A program made the translations under genes and the position numbers. A DNA stretch of 64,000 nt from DATNPX01 sp036702975 (GTDB lineage Bacteria > Cyanobacteriota > Vampirovibrionia > Obscuribacterales > Obscuribacteraceae). Positions within the stretch are counted from its first letter, which is position 1. The number at the start of each line of letters is the position of its first letter. Positions 1-9,290 of the stretch are shown here, one piece after another. The DNA lies in the NCBI GenBank assembly GCA_036702975.1, contig DATNPX010000050.1:62001-126000 (forward strand), read 5' to 3'. The notes under the pieces were generated by a model. That model made no database searches. It saw nothing but the letters and a program-made list of their open reading frames with translations, and was not told where the DNA came from.

Positions 1-60
1 CAAGAATCATTCCTCGCTTTAATCCAACGCTCTACATTCATGAGTTAATAACGACTGCGC

Positions 61-825
61 ATGCCAAGCCCGCAATATTCGATCTCTACCCCAGAAAACG
101 TCGACCTACACCTCGAGCTGGCGGGACTCGGTAATCGCATTTTAGCCTGTGTCATAGACACTTTGGTCAGTCTCCTTTTGAACACAGCAATCACGATTGG
201 ACTATTACTTTTATGGTTCGCGCTGAAACAGATGTCAGTGCCATCTAGCATGCTGGCGGCATCTAGCACTTATTTGCTAATGCTCGGTATTACAGCAAAC
301 TTCTTAGTTATCTTCGGATACTACCTCTTCTTCGAGGGACTCTGGCACGGGCAGACCCCTGGTAAGCGCATCGTACAGATTCGCGTTATCGAGCAAAACG
401 GTCAACCAATCACCTGGTCAAGTGCAATTGTGCGCAATCTCATTCGTATTGCAGATCAATCGATCTTATTGATGGGATTGCTCAGCATGTTCCTAGACAG
501 GAACGAGCGCCGCATCGGCGATTTCGCAGCAGGAACGATGGTAATTCGCGAACGCACACCGGAAGTCTCCACTATAAAAATCATCAGCGAGTCAGACGGC
601 AACAACGTTCCCCCTCAATTAGACGTTGGACGTATAACGCCGGACGAATATGATCTGCTGACCACTTTCTTGAAAAGACGGGAGAAGATCAAAGATGCAA
701 GAGAGTCAGTCGCAAACCAATTGACTAGTTATTTCAAACAAAAATTGGGTGTGGAAGATTACCCCGGCACATCCGAGTCTTTCTTGGAAAGCGTTTACAG
801 CGCCTATAGATCGCGAGCAGATTAG
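61..825 (+). CDS. RDD family membrane protein
   Basis: This is a 254-residue RDD-family inner-membrane protein of unknown substrate. The family signature is visible: an Arg and an Asp in the first membrane segment (R26, D33 in GNRILACVIDTL), a second membrane pair around residues 65-95, and a Gly-Lys-Arg turn (TPGKRIVQIRV). A later RIGDFAAGT motif carries the conserved Asp. Some RDD proteins have been linked to ion exchange, but most are uncharacterised. The last 90 residues are hydrophilic and charged, with a predicted helical look, and probably face the cytoplasm. The start ATG lies at the window edge, so any upstream partner is not visible. It converges on gltA, with a shared terminator between them. 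Confidence 0.85.
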   Translation: MPSPQYSISTPENVDLHLELAGLGNRILACVIDTLVSLLLNTAITIGLLLLWFALKQMSVPSSMLAASSTYLLMLGITANFLVIFGYYLFFEGLWHGQTPGKRIVQIRVIEQNGQPITWSSAIVRNLIRIADQSILLMGLLSMFLDRNERRIGDFAAGTMVIRERTPEVSTIKIISESDGNNVPPQLDVGRITPDEYDLLTTFLKRREKIKDARESVANQLTSYFKQKLGVEDYPGTSESFLESVYSAYRSRAD

Positions 826-847
826 ACCAGCACATCAGCTTCTCCGT

Positions 848-878
848 AAAAAAAAGCGTCCTTCCCGGACGCTTTTTT
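848..878. terminator. Bidirectional rho-independent terminator
   Basis: GCGTCC (856-861) and GGACGC (867-872) form a 6-bp GC stem with a 5-base loop. The stem is flanked by an A-run (848-855) and a T-run (873-878) that can extend it. It sits between two convergent genes and can end both transcripts. Confidence 0.9.
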
Positions 879-914
879 AATGCACTACTTCGTCGATTTA
901 GTTCGCGGTTCAAA

Positions 915-2039
915 CTACTTACGTTGACTTATTGGAACGTAAGTAAGATTCGACTTTCCGGTGTACTCTGCACGCGGGCGAATCAAGCGATTGTTCGCAT
1001 ACTGCTCCAAGATGTGAGCAGCCCAACCGGCCATGCGACTAATCGCAAAGATCGGTGTGAACAAATCTATTGGAATACCGAGCATATAGTAGACAGAAGC
1101 AGAATAGAAGTCGACGTTAGCATTCAAGCCCTTGTCTTTCTTGACAAAGTCTTCAACGATCTTCGAAATTTCGAACCACTTCTCTTGACCGAGCTTCTTG
1201 CCGAGCGATTCCGACATCTGGCGCAAGTGGAAAGCTCTTGGGTCCTCGGTCTTGTAGACGCGGTGGCCGAATCCCATCACTTTCTCATGTCTATCGAACA
1301 TGCCCTTCAAGTAGGCATCAGCTTTAGAAACATCGCCAATGTTGATCAGCATCTTTATTACTTCTTGATTGGCGCCGCCATGAAGCGGTCCTTTCAATGT
1401 ACCGATGGCGGCAACAGTCGCGGAGTGAATATCGGTCTCAGTAGCTGCAGCCACACGACCGGCGAAGGTGGAAGCGTTGAGCTCGTGGTCAGCATGCAAA
1501 ATCAGGGCGACATCTAGCGATTTTGTGCTGAGGTCATCAGGCTCTTTACCTGTCAGCATGTAAAGGAAGTTGGCGGCAATGCTGTTGTTTTCTTTGGGAT
1601 CGAGAAGGGCGCGTCCACCGCGGATGCAATCCCAGTAAGCGACGATGGTAGGTAATTGAGCAGTCAATCGAATCGCTTTGCGGACGTTAGCGGCCATATC
1701 TTTGCTCGACTTGGCATCATCGACATCATAAAGCGAGAGAAGCGATACGGCCGTTCTCAAAATCTCCATAGGATTTGCGTCATGCGGCAATTCCTTCATT
1801 ATGGAAATTACCGGTGCCGGCAATTTGCGATTTTTCTGAAGTTGACCATTCAACTCAGCCAACTCGTCTCTAAGAGGCAAGCGGCCGTTCCAAAGCAGAT
1901 AGACGACTTCTTCAAAGGTCGAATGCTCCGCCAAATCATGAATGTCGTAACCCTGGTAAATTAAACGGCCTTCTTTACCATTGACGTCACAAATGGCTGA
2001 TTCTGCCGCGACGATATCTTCAAGCCCTGCCTTAATCAT
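915..2039 (-). CDS. gltA: Citrate synthase
   Basis: Citrate synthase condenses acetyl-CoA with oxaloacetate at the entry to the TCA cycle. The 374-residue length is that of the short, Gram-positive/archaeal-type enzyme, not the 430-residue NADH-regulated proteobacterial one. The catalytic triad is visible: His220 in GPLHGGAN, His259 in GFGHRVYK and Asp310 in NVDFYSA. A close relative, 2-methylcitrate synthase, shares these motifs and cannot be excluded by sequence alone; no prpB or prpD is nearby. The start ATG has a GGGAG site seven bases upstream. It is monocistronic and ends at the shared terminator. Confidence 0.93.
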   Translation of the reverse strand: MIKAGLEDIVAAESAICDVNGKEGRLIYQGYDIHDLAEHSTFEEVVYLLWNGRLPLRDELAELNGQLQKNRKLPAPVISIMKELPHDANPMEILRTAVSLLSLYDVDDAKSSKDMAANVRKAIRLTAQLPTIVAYWDCIRGGRALLDPKENNSIAANFLYMLTGKEPDDLSTKSLDVALILHADHELNASTFAGRVAAATETDIHSATVAAIGTLKGPLHGGANQEVIKMLINIGDVSKADAYLKGMFDRHEKVMGFGHRVYKTEDPRAFHLRQMSESLGKKLGQEKWFEISKIVEDFVKKDKGLNANVDFYSASVYYMLGIPIDLFTPIFAISRMAGWAAHILEQYANNRLIRPRAEYTGKSNLTYVPISQRK

Positions 2040-2062
2040 GAACAGCTCCCAAAACCTAGCCC

Positions 2063-2085
2063 AATATATAGTGATTTATACACTA
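2063..2085 (-). promoter_or_regulatory. Candidate gltA promoter/operator region
   Basis: Upstream of gltA, TAGTG (2069-2073) and CACTA (2081-2085) form an inverted repeat with a 7-base spacer. It lies directly next to a minus-strand TATATT (2068-2063) that could be a -10 box. No good -35 was seen. A regulator binding the repeat is inference. Confidence 0.3.
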
Positions 2086-2231
2086 AATGGCAACGTCAGT
2101 GGTGTGCCATAGCCTTATCTTCATGGTGTCGAACCAAGGATTGACAACCTCGTGCGAAAAACGGCATTCCAAGAGATAACTGGAACGATTTTGACAACGT
2201 CAAATCATGCGCATAGAAGTCTGCCAGGAAA

Positions 2232-2257
2232 CGCTCACGCCACCACATACAATACCA
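2232..2257 (+). repeat. 26-base dispersed repeat, copy 1
   Basis: This stretch matches 34094-34119 at 24 of 26 positions in the same orientation. Both copies lie in non-coding gaps. It begins CGCTCACGCCACCA. Its nature is unknown. Confidence 0.5.
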
Positions 2258-2302
2258 CAAGCACCGAATATAACACCATTGTTCTTAAAAGAACCGTGGT
2301 TT

Positions 2303-4186
2303 CTACATGTCGTACGAATAGTAGGGACGACCTTGCGGCACAGGGAAGCGTGGAAGCACCCATGGCTGCCGCGGTCTCATCATGCCATAGTCAACTGGCG
2401 CCACAGGATAGTAACGTCCGGTATAAGCGACCGGCGTGAGACGATGTCCAGGGCCGTCAACAAAATCTGACGGGAAAGTACCGCGTGGCAACATAAATCG
2501 CGGCATCACGAAGCGGACGGCCGACCGCGCTGGTTGATAAGCGCCGTACTCAGGATACTCCTGCGCCTCGCGCTGATGGGCAAGTTCACGCTGCATCGAA
2601 GCAGCTCGTTCAGCGTAAGCAAGGTCACCTCGATGATCGATACGCTCATAGCCACCAAAACTTATCTCTCCCGTGCCGATATTTGGAGCAGCAGGGATAT
2701 CTTCGACTTGCTGCCCATATGCTACATGCGTAATTTTTTGCCAATGCCCGGGATTGCCTGACTCAGGCTGATAGGAGACTTGCGTTGGTCTGCCGTCCGC
2801 GCCTATTGTGTTTTCATCAATTCGGGAAGCTTGACCCTGTTGGTCGTAATGAATGATTGTGTGTTCGCCTGTCGCCGACAGTATTTCCGATGGTTGCAAA
2901 ACACCGTTGGGGGCCAACTTCGAAATTCCCTCACCGCCATCTGGATAAATCGTTCTTGCAGCAATTGCGCGATTGTTGTGATTGTGCACACCTGGATGCT
3001 GCAATTGAGCGATAGTAACTGAACCATCCTCGTTATTGCGCACGTCGATACTTGCAGGTGCCCACCCGTCGCCTTGGCGCTCTTGCCACTCATTTCCAAC
3101 ACGCCGATACTGCCGAACTTGACCATTAGGCGAAGCTTCGCTGAACTTGTTGACACGCCCGGATGCATCGTAGTCAAAGTGGTCTTTAGCGGCTCCACCA
3201 GGCGCCGTTCCTGTGTCGGATGCCAACAAACGAACGCGACCATCAGGGGTCGTGCGAGTTACCGATTGCATACCATTGGCGTGCCAGTGATACACCTTAC
3301 CATCATCACCCTGGCAGGTTCTTTCTCCGTTGAAGGAAGTTCGATAAAGATGTCCGTCTGCGGAGACTGCCTCAGCAAAAGGCTGCTTATATGGATCGTT
3401 AACAGCTCTACCCACCAATTCTGGTGGCGGAGCTTCACTACGATTGGGATCTCGTGCCAGCGCCTCAGTCTGGCGCATTGCCGCTTCTTGCTGGTCGCGT
3501 GGCAGGCCAGCAAAAAGTCCTGCTTCCCCAGGTTGCGGTTTAAAGGTGACCCAGTGTGATCCAGTTTCATCGCTATTGCGAACAGCAAACTCTTTGATAT
3601 TGCCGTTGCGGTCGCGAACATCATAGCTGTTCAATTGGGAACGCATGCCCTGCGGCCCATAAGTTTGCCCGTAATGGTAATCGGTAGTAGATCCATCGGT
3701 TGCTCGTGCATGAAGCACAGGCGGGGTCATCCTGTTATCACCAGGCGCTTGCGATTCTAGTGGCGCCATGCGGCTATCCACCGTAAATTGGCGACCATTA
3801 GCTTTCCAAACATCAGTTCTTCCGCTTGCCTGATCAAAAGCGACATAGCCGTCCGAACCGTTTTGACCCGGATGCGTACGTACATTAACGAGATCACTAA
3901 ACATTCCATTCTGGGTCTGCCAGCTGCCATCCTGATTGATACCACTTTCGATCAGTCTGCCACCAGGGCCGGTGATTCGAAAAGAACCATAAGCGGAGTT
4001 ATTTCCGTTTGCATAAGCAAAGGAGATGCTGTCTCCGGTACCCGTAACAAAGGAGCCGTTCGCTTGAAACCCAACGCGCCCGCGTTGCTGAAATCCACCT
4101 TCGTAGGAGGTCAGCTGCGGCTGAAAATTCTGCCGTTCCTCGCCTGGCGTCGGTAAATAGCCGACGTAGCGATCTGATCCAGACAT
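2303..4186 (-). CDS. Large Tyr/Gly/Asn-rich YD-repeat-like protein
   Basis: I do not recognise a named family for this 627-residue protein. It is rich in Gly, Asp, Asn, Tyr and Arg and carries loose repeats such as FDYDASGRVNKFSE, HYDQQGQASRIDEN and TTDYHYGQTYGPQG. These recall the YD/RHS repeats of beta-shell surface proteins, though spacing is irregular. There is no signal peptide or membrane segment at the N-terminus, so export, if any, would need another route. The last 100 residues are Pro/Arg/Tyr-rich (for example VPQGRPYYSYDM at the end). The start ATG has a GAGGGGA site nearby. It is divergent from the exported coiled-coil gene at 4417. Confidence 0.7.
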   Translation of the reverse strand: MSGSDRYVGYLPTPGEERQNFQPQLTSYEGGFQQRGRVGFQANGSFVTGTGDSISFAYANGNNSAYGSFRITGPGGRLIESGINQDGSWQTQNGMFSDLVNVRTHPGQNGSDGYVAFDQASGRTDVWKANGRQFTVDSRMAPLESQAPGDNRMTPPVLHARATDGSTTDYHYGQTYGPQGMRSQLNSYDVRDRNGNIKEFAVRNSDETGSHWVTFKPQPGEAGLFAGLPRDQQEAAMRQTEALARDPNRSEAPPPELVGRAVNDPYKQPFAEAVSADGHLYRTSFNGERTCQGDDGKVYHWHANGMQSVTRTTPDGRVRLLASDTGTAPGGAAKDHFDYDASGRVNKFSEASPNGQVRQYRRVGNEWQERQGDGWAPASIDVRNNEDGSVTIAQLQHPGVHNHNNRAIAARTIYPDGGEGISKLAPNGVLQPSEILSATGEHTIIHYDQQGQASRIDENTIGADGRPTQVSYQPESGNPGHWQKITHVAYGQQVEDIPAAPNIGTGEISFGGYERIDHRGDLAYAERAASMQRELAHQREAQEYPEYGAYQPARSAVRFVMPRFMLPRGTFPSDFVDGPGHRLTPVAYTGRYYPVAPVDYGMMRPRQPWVLPRFPVPQGRPYYSYDM

Positions 4187-4416
4187 AGTAAATCCCCTCG
4201 AACAGTCCGCAATTGGGCGCTCAGCGCATGTTTAATGTTCCCCGCCAGCCCCGATTCGAAACGCCCCTCCCTGACAAGGGTATGTATACGGCGCTTATGG
4301 GTTTTTGGACACAGCCACAACAAACTTTCGAAACAAGACTCAACCGATGACGGAACCATCCCCATTAAGAGGTCGTCGCCCACTCATGCCCACGAAAAAT
4401 GAGGATGGTAACTATT

Positions 4417-5322
4417 ATGCTGAGAATCAAAGATAAACGAGATAGCTGGGCTTTTGTTAGTGAAACAAAGGTTGCAGCCATGTCGCTTGCGCTCGGCTCA
4501 GTGCTTCTGTCAGGAGCTCCTTTGGCAAGTTTGGCAGCTCCGGGAACTGCGAGCGACTCGAATCAAGCATCAACGTCATCGAGTCCTGATGCAGGCAGTC
4601 AGAAAACACTGGGTCTAAGTGATAACGAGCGCCAGGTGAAGGTGACGCCGAAAGATAACAGCATCAACCATAGTACGGCAAAGGCTTTGAACCGAATTCC
4701 AGGTGTAAAGGTTGAACCTAAAGACTTGGAGCCCCCACCAGAACAACTTGAAATCAAAGGATTTCATCCGATCAAAAAATTACTGGCACCGATTGTTAGA
4801 CTGGAGCGCAACAGTGTCCAGTTGCAACAGCAAATCATGAAGCTTGAAGGACCAATCGCCGGACTCAACCCACCAATGATGGGGCTGCAAAAACGCATGA
4901 CGTCCGTTGAAGGCAAGATGGGCAACATGCAAGAGAAACTGGATGGCATGAATGAGACCGTGACAGGCGTAGGCACTCAGATGAACGGCGTCAGGGCTGA
5001 CATTCAAGCCATGCGCAGGCAGATCAGCTCTTTGCAAGAACCGATTATGGAACTGAAACCGCCAATCGAGAAACTGCAGGGTCCGCTGGTCAATGTCGCT
5101 GAGCCGTTGTCGAACGTTCGCAAAGAGTTGGCAGAAATGAAGACACTGCTTGCGACAGTTTTGGCCGCCATTTTAATTGCGACGATCGCCATCTCGATTG
5201 GTACGCCAATTGCCGCAATCTATGTCTATCGCAATCGTAAGAAAATCTTCCCCGGTTTGTCAGACCACGAGCTACAACCGCATGCGACTCGAGAAGAACG
5301 TCCGCTCAGCTCTGTCAGGTAA
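4417..5322 (+). CDS. Exported coiled-coil protein with C-terminal membrane anchor
   Basis: The function is unknown. The protein has an N-terminal signal-like stretch (hydrophobic AAMSLALGSVLLSGAPL then SLAAPG), a Ser/Asp-rich linker, and a helical section of repeated short units. The units look like LEGPIAGLNPPMMGLQ, MNETVTGVGTQMNGV and LKPPIEKLQGPLVNV: heptad-like blocks broken by Pro pairs. One strong membrane segment (TVLAAILIATIAISIGTPIAAIYVY) follows, then a basic tail of about 35 residues. It may span the envelope as a rod held at the inner membrane. Three in-frame ATGs exist (4399, 4405, 4417). I chose 4417 because a GAGG site lies 12 bases upstream of it. Confidence 0.7.
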   Translation: MLRIKDKRDSWAFVSETKVAAMSLALGSVLLSGAPLASLAAPGTASDSNQASTSSSPDAGSQKTLGLSDNERQVKVTPKDNSINHSTAKALNRIPGVKVEPKDLEPPPEQLEIKGFHPIKKLLAPIVRLERNSVQLQQQIMKLEGPIAGLNPPMMGLQKRMTSVEGKMGNMQEKLDGMNETVTGVGTQMNGVRADIQAMRRQISSLQEPIMELKPPIEKLQGPLVNVAEPLSNVRKELAEMKTLLATVLAAILIATIAISIGTPIAAIYVYRNRKKIFPGLSDHELQPHATREERPLSSVR

Positions 5323-5348
5323 GCTTACAGAGCAAAATATGGCAAAAA

Positions 5349-5696
5349 TCAAACTGAAATTTCTGCCTCTTCACAGCTCTCCTCGAGGCCTTTCCCTTGT
5401 AAAACCAGCCACCACTGTTCACCACAAAATTGCAAAGCGGCAATAAGCACGAGTGGATCTCTTGTCTCGAGCAGAACTGGCTTGTTGTGCTCGAAAACAT
5501 AGTGGCCAATAAATTGTAAGGCCAAGCCACCAGCCTGCATTTGCAACGCCATCTTACGGTTGAAAAGCAAAGTTGGAATTGACATCACCATCAGCGGAAT
5601 GCCTATCATGTGAGTTACCTTGCAGCCAACGGTTCGATGCTGCGAGCGATAGTAGGCACGACGTTCTTCAAATTCTTTCTGTAGTAGCTCTAGCAT
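5349..5696 (-). CDS. Mpo1-like (DUF962) membrane protein
   Basis: This 115-residue protein matches the Mpo1/DUF962 family. Yeast Mpo1 is an iron-dependent dioxygenase that shortens 2-hydroxy fatty acids; the bacterial members are mostly unstudied. The family His motifs are present: HRTVGCKVTHMIGIP near the N-terminus and QFIGHYVFEHNKP in the middle. Hydrophobic segments lie between and after them. The start ATG has AGGAG nine bases upstream. It converges with the coiled-coil gene, only 26 bases away. A role in sphingolipid or hydroxy-fatty-acid turnover is inference. Confidence 0.8.
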   Translation of the reverse strand: MLELLQKEFEERRAYYRSQHRTVGCKVTHMIGIPLMVMSIPTLLFNRKMALQMQAGGLALQFIGHYVFEHNKPVLLETRDPLVLIAALQFCGEQWWLVLQGKGLEESCEEAEISV

Positions 5697-5852
5697 GAAT
5701 CACAGCTCCTAGCTAAGCCGCGGTGACGACCCGCTGTTTTTAGATTTCATCGAAACTCAAGCGGCCGCGGCAGCAAATCGGAGCCGCCGCGGCAAAAAGC
5801 TTAAGCGTTCACAACACACCACTAGAGAGTTGTGAAACGAGCGAAAAGCAGT

Positions 5853-6392
5853 TTAACTTCCCAATCGAGAAAGCAGATTGCTCATGTCATCGGCATGTTC
5901 TTCTTCGTTGGACAAGATCTCTTCCATGATTCTGCGAGTGGTCGGATCATCGTCACCCAAAAATCGTATAATTTCGGAATAGATCTCGATTGCGATTCGC
6001 TCTGCTACGAGGTCTTCCTTAATCATGTCAGTAAGACTGCTGCCTTCGACATATTGCGAGTGAGCGCGTCTAGTTAGACCTTCAGGGTTGAAGTTCGGCG
6101 CACCACCCAATTGAGTAATGCGCTCAGCAATGCGGTCGGCATGCGCTTGCTCCTCACCTGCGTGCTCTAAAAATTCGGAGGCAACTGCTTCAGAGTTGAT
6201 GCCTTGAGCCATAAAATAGTGGCGCTTGTAGCGCATCACACAAACAAGTTCGGTGGCCAATGATTGATTCAATAGCTCAATCACTTTTTCTCGGTCAGCC
6301 TTATAACCACCAGTTACGGCGCCATCACTCATCTGCTCTCTGGCGCGTTTTCGGATTGCCTCAATGTCAGCAACAAAATTTCCTGCACTCAT
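5853..6392 (-). CDS. Ferritin-like diiron protein (bacterioferritin type)
   Basis: This is a four-helix ferritin-like protein of 179 residues from the chosen start. The diiron ligands are visible as Glu in SLATELVCVMRY, then EHAGEEQAHADRI, then AERIAIEIYSEI and SNEEEHADDM, so two ExxH pairs are intact. Such proteins store iron or protect DNA from peroxide. A longer frame begins at 6515, but the ATG at 6392 has AGGAG six bases upstream and the extra residues look non-conserved. It is downstream of the Mla-like genes on the same strand with a 140-base gap, so co-transcription is possible but unproven. Confidence 0.88.
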   Translation of the reverse strand: MSAGNFVADIEAIRKRAREQMSDGAVTGGYKADREKVIELLNQSLATELVCVMRYKRHYFMAQGINSEAVASEFLEHAGEEQAHADRIAERITQLGGAPNFNPEGLTRRAHSQYVEGSSLTDMIKEDLVAERIAIEIYSEIIRFLGDDDPTTRRIMEEILSNEEEHADDMSNLLSRLGS

Positions 6393-6532
6393 TAGTTTTC
6401 TCCTGTGCGCAACAGTCATAGATATCAATCTGGCACTTTTAGTTAGATAGGCGCAAATGCAACGCAGAAGTTGCAGCCCAAAGCGCAGGCTGAGCTTAAT
6501 TTTGATCTGAGTCAATCCTTTGCTGCTCTGTT

Positions 6533-7156
6533 TTAGTTATCTTCTTGAGCCGCTTTGTTCTGAAGCCAACTTAACAGGGCCGGAAAACCGGCCTTCTTAA
6601 GCTTTGGCGAGATGCGTTGGTGCAACACATTGAGCAGATCTTTTTCATCGACTCTCAAACTTATCACTTTCGGCGCGGCTGATTTGGAGTTAAGACGCCA
6701 GGCAACATCTTGTGATTTTTTGTTGACGTTGAGTATGGTGTTCAGAGTAATGTCGCCATTTTTGCTACTTTCGCCCCCGTAAGTCAAACTTCCTTTAGCA
6801 AAAAGTTTATGCCACCGCGGGTAGTAGCGCTGCTCGACCAATTTCTTAATCGCCGCAGCAAATGCATTTTTATCTTTCTCGTTCAGCTTGCTCCATTGAT
6901 CTACACCTAACGCTTGTTCTGCCATTGAAGAATAGTCGATGTAATCCGTTGCCTCACTGAACACTTTTGCGGGCGGAACACCTTGGTCCCAGCTCTTAAA
7001 AAGAGTAACCAACTTTTCCACAGTCGCCTTCCCTGTCTGAGCCGCACCAGCGGAAGTACCAATGATAGTGAGCAAGACGATGAACGAAAAAGTAAGCACT
7101 CTCACATAGAATAACGATGATAATGAGGTGAAACGAAAGACTCTTACAGAATGCAT
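6533..7156 (-). CDS. MlaC/Ttg2D-like periplasmic phospholipid-binding protein
   Basis: This 207-residue protein has an N-terminal signal segment (hydrophobic VLTFSFIVLLTIIGTSAG, cleavage near AGAAQ). The mature part follows the MlaC/Ttg2D pattern: DYIDYSSMAEQALG, then KNAFAAAIKKLVEQRYYPRW, a strand region, and a closing helix KLKKAGFPALLSWL. MlaC carries phospholipids between membranes in the Mla system. Here it sits 14 bases after an ABC-2 permease gene and shares the operon with its ATPase, so it is probably the soluble partner of that transporter. The substrate is inferred; hopanoids or other lipids are equally possible. Confidence 0.75.
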   Translation of the reverse strand: MHSVRVFRFTSLSSLFYVRVLTFSFIVLLTIIGTSAGAAQTGKATVEKLVTLFKSWDQGVPPAKVFSEATDYIDYSSMAEQALGVDQWSKLNEKDKNAFAAAIKKLVEQRYYPRWHKLFAKGSLTYGGESSKNGDITLNTILNVNKKSQDVAWRLNSKSAAPKVISLRVDEKDLLNVLHQRISPKLKKAGFPALLSWLQNKAAQEDN

Positions 7157-7170
7157 GATTATTGTCCCAA

Positions 7171-8214
7171 TTAAAGAGCGGCTTTACGTCTATTGAGTAT
7201 GATGGTGGCAAGAATCAAACCACCCGCGGACCAGGCAACAAGTACAGCTATGTCACGCAAGTAATCGGCAGGCGTTCCGAGCATAACACCTTTGAATGAG
7301 TCGGCAGCATAATACATAGGCAGAATCTTTGCACAGATCTGCTCCCACTTGGGCATAGCTTCGACAGGCATCACGATTCCGCTTACAAACATCAGCGCCA
7401 CTCCCGCAATCGAAATGGACATGGTGTACACGCGGATGGTGCGCAGAACACAAGCAGCGCCAAGTCCAAGACAAGTGAATGTGAACATTGAAAGAATTGT
7501 AATTCCTACTAAACCAAGATAGTTAGATCCGAGTGAAAAATTGCAGAGGGGTGCCGTCACACATAAACCGATCCAGAGCACGACAGACGATTCAACAGTC
7601 ACAGTGAGCGTCTTTGCAATGATAGCGGCACGCAAACCATTTGGCGCCAAAATAATCTGTCGGTAGGTTTTCTCCATCCACTCATAAATCCAGGAGAAAC
7701 CTAGATTCATTCCAGCGAGCACATAACAAAGGTACGCAGCCAGCCCGGGCGTCATATAGTCGCGAACGGGAATGTTCACTGGAAAAAGTTGCGCCTCGTG
7801 CAAAGGCAGGTGCAGGTCTGTCGCTTTTTGGGTGAGGACAGAGAGTAATCCCGCTGATATTTGTTGATCGACTAAAGGATTGTGTCCTTCGGTGATTATC
7901 TGCACGGAGTCTTCCAGCGGATCTTGGGACACATTTGCTAAAGCAACCACTTTACCCGCCGCGACATCAGACTTTGCTTTTTCAAGATCATCGTATTTTT
8001 GTACGTGAAATTTTTTCGAATCTTCCAGTTGTTTGTCGAGCTCACTTACCGCACTCGGGTCGTAAAGACCAAAGGGAATGTTAGTGGCTCCTGAGAGCGT
8101 GTTACCAACGACCGAAACAATCAAGATCGCAAGCAATGTGCTCGATATGAAATATAGCGGGCGCCTTGTCCATTGCAAGATGTCCTTGTTGATGATGGCG
8201 ATCACTTGGTTCAT
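7171..8214 (-). CDS. ABC-2 type transporter permease
   Basis: This is a 347-residue ABC-2 permease. It has a first membrane segment near residues 20-40, a large extracytoplasmic part to about residue 165 and then five membrane segments. This is the YhhJ/DrrB-like layout of one-way exporters. The sequence IYEWMEKTYRQIILAP resembles the amphipathic coupling region. Its ATG overlaps the ATPase stop by four bases (ATGA), so the two are translationally coupled. The fold differs from MlaE, although an MlaC-like gene follows. The exported molecule is not known. Confidence 0.88.
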   Translation of the reverse strand: MNQVIAIINKDILQWTRRPLYFISSTLLAILIVSVVGNTLSGATNIPFGLYDPSAVSELDKQLEDSKKFHVQKYDDLEKAKSDVAAGKVVALANVSQDPLEDSVQIITEGHNPLVDQQISAGLLSVLTQKATDLHLPLHEAQLFPVNIPVRDYMTPGLAAYLCYVLAGMNLGFSWIYEWMEKTYRQIILAPNGLRAAIIAKTLTVTVESSVVLWIGLCVTAPLCNFSLGSNYLGLVGITILSMFTFTCLGLGAACVLRTIRVYTMSISIAGVALMFVSGIVMPVEAMPKWEQICAKILPMYYAADSFKGVMLGTPADYLRDIAVLVAWSAGGLILATIILNRRKAAL

Positions 8215-9290
8215 GTGTAATCGTGCTCCATCTCTAGGCTTTGCAAAATATCGGCTTGCTCTTCAGGTGTGGCGACAGCAAGAAAGACTTCTTCGAGATT
8301 TGGTTCGCTGGTTGCGAAGCGGCTAAAAGAGATTTTTTCTGCTTCCAACCAGCGGAGAATCTCATGCAGGGCTTCCACTAGCTGCGAGTCTTTGGGTTGA
8401 GCAAAAGCGATTGTGCTGCGTAGTGGATCGAAGCGCACCTGCGTGCGGTATTTGGCTGCCAAATGTTGCATCTTCATCTGCAGAATATCAGGGTCAACCA
8501 CCGAAGTGAGACGAATCGCGATTGACCGAATACTTTGTATTTTTCGACGCAGCTCGTCGATAGATCCTTCAACAACCAGTTTGCCTTTACGAATAATGCC
8601 TATACGGTCGGCTAACAGCTCAGCTTCTTCTAAATAGTGCGTGGTAAGCAGAATCGTGACACCAGAGTTTCTTAAATCTTTTAGCTGGATCCAGATCTGC
8701 CGTCGCGATGCAGGGTCCAAGCCTACCGTTGGTTCATCCATAAAGAGAACCTTCGGCTGATGCAACATGGCTGCAGCAATTGTCAGTTTACGTTGCATGC
8801 CACCAGAGAAACTTCCCGCCATGTCGTTTGCACGATCGCTAAGTCCACCTTGCTCGAGTAGGCGTTCGATCCGCTCCATAGCTTGCTTTTTCGGTATGCC
8901 ATAAAGCTGTGCCACAAACCACAAATTTTCGAATGCAGTAAGTTCCTGATAAATTGCAATGTCTTGCGAAACGATGCCAAAGGCGCCCTTTGTTTGTTCA
9001 GCTTGCTTAACCGCGTTAAAACCGCAGATAAAGATGTCGCCTGCGGTCGGGGGCACGAGCGTCGTAAGCATGCTGATAGTCGTCGTCTTTCCCGCACCGT
9101 TGTCGCCAAGCAGCGCGTAGAGTTCCCCTGGTTTGATGTTGAGATTCAGTCGGTCGACGACAGTACGATCACCGTACGTTTTCGTTAAATTGACGGCCTT
9201 TATGTAAGCCTGGTCATTCGTCAATTGAGAGCTAATACCTTTCGGGCTCCTTACTTCTATCAGCCCACTATTGTCCACTAGCTTTGCCAT
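8211..9290 (-). CDS. ABC transporter ATP-binding protein (DrrA/CcmA type)
   Basis: This 359-residue ATPase powers the neighbouring ABC-2 permease. Walker A is GDNGAGKTT (62-70), the signature is FSGGMQRKLTIAAA, Walker B is VLFMDEPTVGLDP and the switch His is in TTHYLEEAE. An extra C-terminal domain of about 100 residues is typical of exporter ATPases with a DUF4162-like tail. A STAS gene lies 146 bases upstream on the same strand. The N-terminal 25 residues precede the ABC core, and the ribosome site before this ATG is weak, so a slightly later start is possible. Confidence 0.92.
   Translation of the reverse strand: MAKLVDNSGLIEVRSPKGISSQLTNDQAYIKAVNLTKTYGDRTVVDRLNLNIKPGELYALLGDNGAGKTTTISMLTTLVPPTAGDIFICGFNAVKQAEQTKGAFGIVSQDIAIYQELTAFENLWFVAQLYGIPKKQAMERIERLLEQGGLSDRANDMAGSFSGGMQRKLTIAAAMLHQPKVLFMDEPTVGLDPASRRQIWIQLKDLRNSGVTILLTTHYLEEAELLADRIGIIRKGKLVVEGSIDELRRKIQSIRSIAIRLTSVVDPDILQMKMQHLAAKYRTQVRFDPLRSTIAFAQPKDSQLVEALHEILRWLEAEKISFSRFATSEPNLEEVFLAVATPEEQADILQSLEMEHDYT

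Noticed and set aside
924..1517. Long plus-strand frame opposite citrate synthase
   Set aside because: It lies fully inside gltA on the other strand and has no family-like sequence; a shadow frame.
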